The notes under the pieces: generated by a model
Told to the model about the DNA's origin: nothing
The model's database searches: none
What the model saw: the letters and a program-made list of their open reading frames with translations, nothing else
Translations under genes and position numbers: made by a program
Assembly: GCF_019061185.1 (NCBI RefSeq)
Contig: NZ_JAHQZU010000007.1
Location: forward strand, 124,001 to 188,000
DNA: 64,000 nt
From: Paracoccus sp. Z118
GTDB taxonomy: Bacteria; Pseudomonadota; Alphaproteobacteria; Rhodobacterales; Rhodobacteraceae
Reading direction: 5' to 3'
In this document: one piece after another, positions 58,501-64,000 of the stretch
Layout of the letters: every line of letters begins with the position of its first letter
Numbering within the stretch: the first letter of the stretch is position 1

Positions 58501-59610
58501 TCAGGCCCGCGCGGCGGCGAGTGCGCCCGGCAGCGCCTCGGCGAGGGCGTCGAGCTGGTCGTCCGGGCCGCAGCTGACCCGGATGCAGCGGTCCTGCGGC
58601 GGGGTCCACGGCATCCGCACGAAGACGCCCCGCTCCGCGAGCCCGGCCAGAACGGCGCGGGCGAAATCCCCGCCGCCGCCGCAGTCGATGGCCACGAAGT
58701 TCGTGGCGGAGGGGAGCGCGGCGAGGCCGTTATCCTCGGCGATGGCGGCGATGCGCCGCCGGGCCGAGGCGACCTGGGCGAGGGTCCGGGCAAGCCATGC
58801 CTCGTCCTGCAACGCCGCAAGCGCGCCCGCCTGCGCGACGCTGTTCACGCCGAAATGGTTGCGCACCCGGTCGAACGCCCGGATCACCGGGACCGCGCCC
58901 AAGGCATAGCCGATCCGGGCACCGGCCATCGCATGCGCCTTGGAGAAGGTGCGGAAACGAATCACGCGGGGATCGTCCGGGTCGATCTGCGGCAGCGCCG
59001 GGGCGAACTCGCCGTAAGCCTCGTCCAGCACCATGATCGTGCCGTCGGGCAGGCGGGAGATGGCGGACTCGATCACCTCGGGCTCGTGCCAGCCGCCCAT
59101 CGGGTTGTCGGGGTTGCAGAGATAGACGAGCTTCGCGCCCGTCTCTCGCGCGCGGTCCACCAGCGCGTCCGGGTCCTGCCGGTCGTCCTTGTAGGGCACG
59201 CGGTCCAGCACCCCGCCGAAGCCGGTGACGTGGAAATCAAAGGTCGGATAGCCGCCCGCCGAGGTGACGACCGTGTCGCCCGGCCCCACGAACAGGCGCG
59301 CGGTCAGGCCCAGAAGCCCGTCGATCCCCTCGCCCACGACGATATGCCCGGGCGTGACGCCGTGGTGCCGGGCCAGCGCCGCGCGCAGGTCGTGGCTGGT
59401 CGGATCGCCGTATTTCCAGACTTCGGCGGCGGCCCCGCGCATCGCCTGCATGGCGGCGGGGGACGGGCCGAAGCCGTTCTCATTGGCCCCCAGCCGCGCC
59501 CGGAAGGGGGCGCCGCGGCGGCGCTCCAGCGTTTCGGGGCCGACGAAGGGGACCGAGTCGGGCAGGCTGGCGGGAATGGGCGCGAGGCGCGGCGTCTGGG
59601 GCGTGGTCAT
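58501..59610 (-). CDS. HisC-like PLP-dependent aminotransferase
   Basis: 369 residues, class I/II aminotransferase of the histidinol-phosphate group. RLGANENGFGPSP near the N-terminus, VGEGIDGLLGLTARLFVGPGDTVV, LCNPDNPMGG, MVLDEAYGEF and the PLP lysine in FRTFSKAHAMAGARIGYALG. HisC normally has NPYG..P and SK; substrate could be histidinol phosphate, aromatic amino acids or another amino acid. Not in a his operon. Start at 59610 (MTTPQTPRLAP). Confidence 0.83.
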   Translation of the reverse strand: MTTPQTPRLAPIPASLPDSVPFVGPETLERRRGAPFRARLGANENGFGPSPAAMQAMRGAAAEVWKYGDPTSHDLRAALARHHGVTPGHIVVGEGIDGLLGLTARLFVGPGDTVVTSAGGYPTFDFHVTGFGGVLDRVPYKDDRQDPDALVDRARETGAKLVYLCNPDNPMGGWHEPEVIESAISRLPDGTIMVLDEAYGEFAPALPQIDPDDPRVIRFRTFSKAHAMAGARIGYALGAVPVIRAFDRVRNHFGVNSVAQAGALAALQDEAWLARTLAQVASARRRIAAIAEDNGLAALPSATNFVAIDCGGGGDFARAVLAGLAERGVFVRMPWTPPQDRCIRVSCGPDDQLDALAEALPGALAAARA

Positions 59611-59674
59611 GCGGGCAGAAGAACCGCAATTCCACGCCGGCCGCAAGCGCCCCGATCAGGCACCATTCAACCGG

Positions 59675-61453
59675 TCAGCGCCCGAAACCGCGCAGCATCC
59701 GCGACAGCAGGTTGCCCTTGCCGCGCTGGTCCGGCTGCACCTCGGCCGGAACCAGCGCGGTCGAAGGTCTGGCCGGTTCCGCCGCCGTCTTCTGCCGGCG
59801 CTGCGCCGTTTCGGCCGCCGCGCGGGTTTCCGACAGCGTCGCGCCGGTGGTCAGCGCCTCGGAGTCCAGCTTCAGTTCGATGATGGCGAGCGTTCCGGCG
59901 TCCTGCGCGCGTTGGAACGCATCCGCGAAGTCGGAACCATCCGTCACCGTCTCGCCGTGCCCGCCATAGGCGCGGGCGAGCGCGGCGAAGTCGGGATTGA
60001 ACAGGTCGGTGCCCGAGACGCGGCCCGGATAGTGCTTTTCCTGATGCATGCGGATCGTGCCGTAACGGCCGTTATTGGCCACGATCACGATCACCCCCGC
60101 ACCGTTCTGGGCGGCGGTGGACAGCTCGTTCAGCGTCATCTGGATGTCGCCGTCGCCCGCGATGCAGACCACCGTGCGGTCCGGGTGCTGGATCTTGGCC
60201 GACACCGCCGCCGGCAACCCGTAACCCATCGAGCCTGAGGTCGGCGCAAGCTGCGTGCCCACCCGCTTGAACTGGTAGTAGCGATGGATGAAGGACGCGA
60301 AGTTGCCCGCGCCGTTGGTGATGACCGCATCGTCGGGCAGGTTGTCCGACAGCCAGGTGACGACCTGCTCCATCTTCACGTCGCCGGGGGTTTCCTTGGG
60401 CTGGCGCCACGCCTCGTAATCGGCACGCAGCGCGGCGGTCCAGTCATCGCGCTTCTTCGCCGGGGCGGGCGCATCGGCCAGCGCCGCCAGCACCGCGCGG
60501 GGGCAGGCGGCGATGCCGGGATCGGCGCGCCACAGGTGCCCGATCTCGTCGGGATCGGGATAGACGTGGACGATCCGCCGCCCCTGCCCCTTCGGGCTCA
60601 TCAGGTCGTAGCCGTTGGTCAGCGTGTCGCCCATGCGCGAGCCGAGCGACAGGATGCAGTCCGCCTGCTTCAGCCGCTCGCCCAGCTTGGGATTCATGCC
60701 GACGCCGAGGTCGCCGACGAAGTTCGGCAGGCGGTTGTCCATCAGATGCTGGCGACGGAAGGGCACGGCGACGGGCAGGCCCCAGGTCTCGGCGAAGCGG
60801 GCCAACCGGTCCGCGTCCTCCTGCGACCAGACCGAGCCGCCGGGGATCACCAGCGGCCGCTCGGCCGCCGCAAGCGCCGTGGTGATGGCGGCAAGCTGCG
60901 CGTCCGAGATGCCGGGCGTCGGCGCGGGCGTGGGGCGCAGGTCGGGGGCGTCGCTGGTCGCGGACAGCATGTCCTCGGGCAGCGCCAGCACCACCGGGCC
61001 GGGGCGGCCCGAGGTAGCAAGGTCGCAGGCGCGGGCGATATATTCGGGGATGCGGTCGGTGTCGTCGATCTCGGCCACCCATTTGGCGATTCCGCCGAAC
61101 ATCTGGCGGTAATCGACCTCCTGGAACGCCTCGCGGTCGCGGTCGCTGCGGGCGATCTGGCCCACGAACAGGATCATCGGGGTCGAGTCCTGCATGGCGA
61201 CATGCACGCCCGCGCTGGCGTTGGTGGCGCCGGGGCCGCGGGTTGCGAAGCAGATGCCGGGGCGGCCGGTCATCTTGCCGTAAGCCTCGGCCATGAAAGC
61301 GGCGCCGCCCTCGTGACGGCAGACGACATTGGCGATTCCCAGATCGTAGAGCCCGTCCAGCGCCGCGAGAAAGCTTTCGCCAGGAACGGAAAACACCCGC
61401 TCCACCCCGCGCGCCGCCAGCGCATCCGCCAGAATCCGTCCGCCGTGCCGCAT
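59675..61453 (-). CDS. Thiamine-pyrophosphate enzyme (acetolactate synthase-like)
   Basis: 592 residues. Three TPP-enzyme domains: N-terminal pyrimidine domain with FSVPGESFLAALDGL and the catalytic Glu in VCRHEGGAAFMAEAYGKMTGRPG; a central domain; and the PP domain with GDGDIQMTLNELSTAAQNGAGVIVIVANN. Family relatives include acetolactate synthase, benzoylformate decarboxylase and others; no small regulatory subunit is near. The C-terminal ~50 residues (Ala/Pro/Arg-rich, ending SRMLRGFGR) are unusual. It is 64 bases from the aminotransferase gene and likely cotranscribed with it. Confidence 0.85.
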   Translation of the reverse strand: MRHGGRILADALAARGVERVFSVPGESFLAALDGLYDLGIANVVCRHEGGAAFMAEAYGKMTGRPGICFATRGPGATNASAGVHVAMQDSTPMILFVGQIARSDRDREAFQEVDYRQMFGGIAKWVAEIDDTDRIPEYIARACDLATSGRPGPVVLALPEDMLSATSDAPDLRPTPAPTPGISDAQLAAITTALAAAERPLVIPGGSVWSQEDADRLARFAETWGLPVAVPFRRQHLMDNRLPNFVGDLGVGMNPKLGERLKQADCILSLGSRMGDTLTNGYDLMSPKGQGRRIVHVYPDPDEIGHLWRADPGIAACPRAVLAALADAPAPAKKRDDWTAALRADYEAWRQPKETPGDVKMEQVVTWLSDNLPDDAVITNGAGNFASFIHRYYQFKRVGTQLAPTSGSMGYGLPAAVSAKIQHPDRTVVCIAGDGDIQMTLNELSTAAQNGAGVIVIVANNGRYGTIRMHQEKHYPGRVSGTDLFNPDFAALARAYGGHGETVTDGSDFADAFQRAQDAGTLAIIELKLDSEALTTGATLSETRAAAETAQRRQKTAAEPARPSTALVPAEVQPDQRGKGNLLSRMLRGFGR

Positions 61454-61604
61454 CGTCCTGCCCTCATCCCTGCTCGAACCGCGCGCAGGTTGCGCCAGCC
61501 GCTCCGGCGGCGCAACCCGGTTGGGCCGGCCTTCGCGCCCTCGTCATCGCCGCGGATCGTCGCGCCTTTACAGGTGAAGCGGGGGCCCTTATCTCACCCC
61601 GATC

Positions 61605-62078
61605 ATGGCGCAGCAGAAATCCGATCCGAACTACAAGGTCATCGCGGAGAACCGCCGTGCCCGCTTCGACTATTTCATCGAGAGCGACATCGAGGTCGGC
61701 ATCGTCCTGACCGGTTCCGAGGTGAAGTCGCTGCGCGCCGGCCAGTCCAACATCGCGGAAAGCTACGCCTCGGTCGAAGAGGGCGAGCTGTGGCTCATCA
61801 ACGGCTACATCGCCGCCTACAAGCAGGCGGGCGTCTTCGGCCACGAGGAGCGGCGGCGGCGCAAGCTGCTGGTCAGCCGCAAGGAGCTGGCGCGGCTGTG
61901 GCAGGCGGTCGGGCGCGAGGGGATGACGCTGGTGCCGCTGGTGATGTATTTCAACCACCGGGGCGTCGTGAAGCTGAAGCTGGGCATCGCCAAGGGCAAG
62001 AAGGTCCACGACAAGCGCGACACCGAAGCCAAGCGCGACTGGGGCCGGCAGAAGCAGAGGTTGCTGAAGCAGGGGTGA
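61605..62078 (+). CDS. smpB: SsrA-binding protein SmpB
   Basis: 157 residues. It binds tmRNA and brings it to stalled ribosomes. [35 protein letters not shown]-like NGYI...[34 protein letters not shown] and the basic tail [12 protein letters not shown] are all typical. tmRNA is not in the window. Confidence 0.96.
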   Translation: MAQQKSDPNYKVIAENRRARFDYFIESDIEVGIVLTGSEVKSLRAGQSNIAESYASVEEGELWLINGYIAAYKQAGVFGHEERRRRKLLVSRKELARLWQAVGREGMTLVPLVMYFNHRGVVKLKLGIAKGKKVHDKRDTEAKRDWGRQKQRLLKQG

Positions 62079-62132
62079 ACGCCTGAGGCCGACGCGAGGC
62101 GATCTCCACCCGGACATCGTATGCAGCGTCGT

Positions 62133-62170
62133 CCCCCCGGTCCGCCCAAAGCGGACCGGGACGCGCCCGC
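62133..62170 (-). repeat. R1 repeat, copy F (truncated, opposite strand)
   Basis: Only stem 4 (CCCGGTCCGC/GCGGACCGGG) and the adjoining GCGGGCGCGTC arm remain, on the minus strand. It ends at the stop codon of the DUF1810 gene. Confidence 0.8.
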
Positions 62171-62580
62171 TAACCCAACTCCCTCAACGTCGCCGCATCC
62201 GGCTCGCCCCCGTAGAACTCCGCCAGCAGCCGGTCGAACACCTCGCCGCCGCCCGCCTCGCGGAACAGCGTCGCGCAGGAGCGCAGCTTCGCGGCGTCCA
62301 CGGCCCCCAGCACCGCCTCAGGCGGGGTGCCCGCGTTCGCCAGCATCGCCTCGGCCGCCTCGCGCAGCCTCAAAGCCAGCACCGGATCGGCGAGGTAGGC
62401 CCGTGCCTCGGCCAGATCGCGGATGCCGTAGTGCTTCGCCGTGGGCGAATGTCCCAAGGATGCCAGCTGCGGGAAGATATACCACATCCAGTGGCTGACC
62501 TTGCGCCCGGCGCGAAGCTCGGCCACGGCGCGGGCCTGGTCGCGCGACTGCGCGTCGTGGAAGCGTTGCAGATCACCCAT
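62170..62580 (-). CDS. DUF1810 domain protein
   Basis: 136 residues from ATG 62580. DLQRFHDAQSRDQARAVAELRAGRKVSHWMWYIFPQLASLGHSPTAKHYGI is the DUF1810 (calpastatin-like, NADAR-related fold) signature. Function unknown; distant links to ADP-ribose-type ligands are possible. Its final residues YGGEPDAATLRELG touch repeat R1-F. Confidence 0.85.
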   Translation of the reverse strand: MGDLQRFHDAQSRDQARAVAELRAGRKVSHWMWYIFPQLASLGHSPTAKHYGIRDLAEARAYLADPVLALRLREAAEAMLANAGTPPEAVLGAVDAAKLRSCATLFREAGGGEVFDRLLAEFYGGEPDAATLRELG

Positions 62581-62708
62581 GCAGCTTCGATGCACCCGCG
62601 CCTCGCTTCGGTCAAGGGTGCGGCCCTCCTGCATGTTCCGCAGTTGTCCTGCACGACACCCCCGGCTAAGAATGCCCGGCGCCGTCGCGCCACGAGAGAG
62701 GGAGAGGC

Positions 62709-63560
62709 ATGGACGATCCGAAGACGCTGGTTTCCACCGACTGGCTCGCCGCCCATCTGGACGATCCCGACCTGCGGGTGATCGACGCAAGCTGGCACAT
62801 GCCCGCCACCGGCCGCGACGCCCGCGCCGAATACGAGGCCGCGCATATTCCCGGCGCGCGGTTCTTCGACATCGACGCGATCAGCGACACCCGCAGCGAG
62901 CTGCCGCACATGGCCCCGCAGCCCGAGTTGTTCATCAGCCGGATGCGCGCGGCGGGGATCGGCGACGGGCATCAGGTCGTGATCTACGACGACTCGGACG
63001 TGCGCAGCGCGGCGCGGGTCTGGTGGACCTTCCGGCTGATGGGAAAGACCGATGTGGCGGTGCTGGATGGCGGCCTCGCCAAGTGGCAGGCCGAAGGGCG
63101 CCCGGTCGAGGACATGCGCCCGATCACCCGCGACCGCCACATGACCACCCAGCGGCAGGCCCGGCTGGTGCGCGACGTGACGCAGGTCGCCTCGGCCTCG
63201 AAGCTCGGGGATCACGAGATCATCGACGCCCGCTCGCCCGAGCGGTTCCGGGGCGACGCGCCCGAGCCGCGCCCCGGCCTGCGCAGCGGCCACATCCCCG
63301 GCGCGCGCAACGTGCCGTTCGGCACACTCTACAACGACGACGGCACGATGAAGCCTCCGGCCGAACTTCGCGCCATTTTCGAGGCCGCCGGCGTGGACCT
63401 GTCGCGCCCCGCCATCACCACCTGCGGATCGGGCATCACCGCCGCCGTGCTGGCGCTGGCGCTGGAGCGGACCGGGCACCGCAACTGGTCCCTTTACGAC
63501 GGAAGCTGGACCGAATGGGGCAGCTTCCCCGACCTCAAGATCGCAACCGGAGACGCCTGA
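62709..63560 (+). CDS. sseA: 3-mercaptopyruvate sulfurtransferase
   Basis: 283 residues, two rhodanese domains. The catalytic Cys239 is in TTCGSGITAAVLALAL, the MST form CGSGxTA (thiosulfate sulfurtransferases differ). The first domain (VIDASWHMP...IPGARFFDID) is inactive as usual. It moves sulfur from 3-mercaptopyruvate to a thiol or cyanide. GAGAGGGAGAG lies upstream. The neighbouring aminotransferase, starting at the stop, could make 3-mercaptopyruvate from cysteine. Confidence 0.94.
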   Translation: MDDPKTLVSTDWLAAHLDDPDLRVIDASWHMPATGRDARAEYEAAHIPGARFFDIDAISDTRSELPHMAPQPELFISRMRAAGIGDGHQVVIYDDSDVRSAARVWWTFRLMGKTDVAVLDGGLAKWQAEGRPVEDMRPITRDRHMTTQRQARLVRDVTQVASASKLGDHEIIDARSPERFRGDAPEPRPGLRSGHIPGARNVPFGTLYNDDGTMKPPAELRAIFEAAGVDLSRPAITTCGSGITAAVLALALERTGHRNWSLYDGSWTEWGSFPDLKIATGDA

Positions 63561-64000
63561 ATGTTCGCCGCCCTCAAAGCCCAAGCCCCCGACAAGATCC
63601 TGGCCCTGATGGGCGAGTTCAAGGCCGACACGCGGCAGGGCAAGATCGACCTGGGCGTGGGCGTCTACAAGGACCCGACCGGGCTCACCCCCGTCATGCG
63701 CGCCGTCAAGAAAGCCGAGCAGCGCATCTGGGAGGCGGAGACGACCAAGGCCTACACCGCGCTGGCCGGCGAGCCCGCCTTCCTGAACGCGATGTCGGGC
63801 ATGGTGCTGGCGGACGGCATCGCGGCCGACCGCACGGCGATGCTGTCCACTGTCGGCGGAACCGGCGCGATCCGGCAGGCGCTGGAACTGGCGCGGATGG
63901 GCAACCCGGATGTGACCATCCACATCTCGGACCCGACCTGGCCGAACCACCTGTCGATCATGAAGTTCATGGGGGTGCCCTTCGTCGAATACCGTTATTT
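63561..64000 (+). CDS. Aspartate/aromatic amino-acid aminotransferase (5' part only)
   Basis: 146 residues visible, cut by the window end. FAALKAQAPDKILALMGEFKADTRQGKIDLGVGVYKDPTG is the start of class I-alpha aspartate or tyrosine aminotransferases (AspC/TyrB), and STVGGTGAIRQALEL and HISDPTWPNHLSIMK follow. The ATG at 63561 directly follows the sseA stop (TGAATG). AspC-type enzymes can transaminate cysteine to 3-mercaptopyruvate, the SseA substrate. Confidence 0.9.
   Translation, partial: MFAALKAQAPDKILALMGEFKADTRQGKIDLGVGVYKDPTGLTPVMRAVKKAEQRIWEAETTKAYTALAGEPAFLNAMSGMVLADGIAADRTAMLSTVGGTGAIRQALELARMGNPDVTIHISDPTWPNHLSIMKFMGVPFVEYRY

Noticed and set aside
1..64000. CRISPR array, prophage, insertion sequence or restriction/defence island
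   Set aside because: No regular short repeats with unique spacers, no integrase, transposase, phage structural gene, nuclease-helicase pair or toxin-antitoxin pair was seen.

Overview
The window is a GC-rich (my estimate: high 60s percent), densely coding piece of a bacterial chromosome. Protein types, gene order and codon use point to an alphaproteobacterium of the Rhodobacteraceae/Paracoccaceae group, perhaps a Paracoccus- or Rhodobacter-like species. Evidence includes the DUF2927/SPFH/zinc-ribbon/TelA operon, ycjX-ycjF, pgsA-moaD-moaE, divergent metF/metR, and slt-dapA near smpB. Nearly all genes are housekeeping or metabolic. I see no rRNA, no complete tRNA, no CRISPR array, no prophage and no transposase.

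Layout. 0-10 kb: an AI-2E family transporter, a five-gene TelA/DUF2927/SPFH-GYF/zinc-ribbon/membrane-protein operon, a sugar kinase, and a second AI-2E transporter fused to two C-terminal sensor-like domains. 10-20 kb: nucleoside hydrolase, argD, a stand-alone Lrp ligand-binding domain, phosphate permease, Nudix-arfB, comF, a methyltransferase, hemH. 19-26 kb: hslO-Nudix-cca-ABC transporter-RNA methyltransferase, a run of genes with 1- or 4-base stop/start overlaps, then an L,D-transpeptidase. 26-38 kb: hrpB, ycjX-ycjF, pgsA-moaD-moaE, YciI, accA, gabT, rhomboid, and a divergent mnmD/FAD-oxidoreductase pair that looks like a split MnmC. 38-48 kb: valS, a DUF805 gene with an apparent frameshift, and a cluster of small detoxification-type proteins (two GSTs, several VOC proteins, a tandem DUF1428 protein) with an HxlR regulator and a clear operator. 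48-64 kb: Lrp/ornithine-decarboxylase pair, metF/metR with two MetR-type boxes, DUF4126, suhB, DMT transporter, slt, dapA, SMR pump, aminotransferase, TPP enzyme, smpB, DUF1810, sseA, and the start of an aspartate/aromatic aminotransferase.

The most unusual content is between the genes. Two repeat families recur. R1 is a ~125-150 bp mosaic of up to four hairpins, present six times about 9-12 kb apart. One of its stems changes with compensation between copies, which suggests a selected structure. R2 is a ~50 bp hairpin followed by a GATATTT tract and an AGAAGA tail, present eight times. Six copies sit just after a stop codon in the sense direction of the upstream gene, as a transcription terminator would. 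One R2 copy lies in frame inside the cca gene and adds about 18 residues to the protein. Other points of note are the transporter-sensor fusion, the TelA/SPFH operon, a broken VOC gene, and genes inserted between dapA and smpB.
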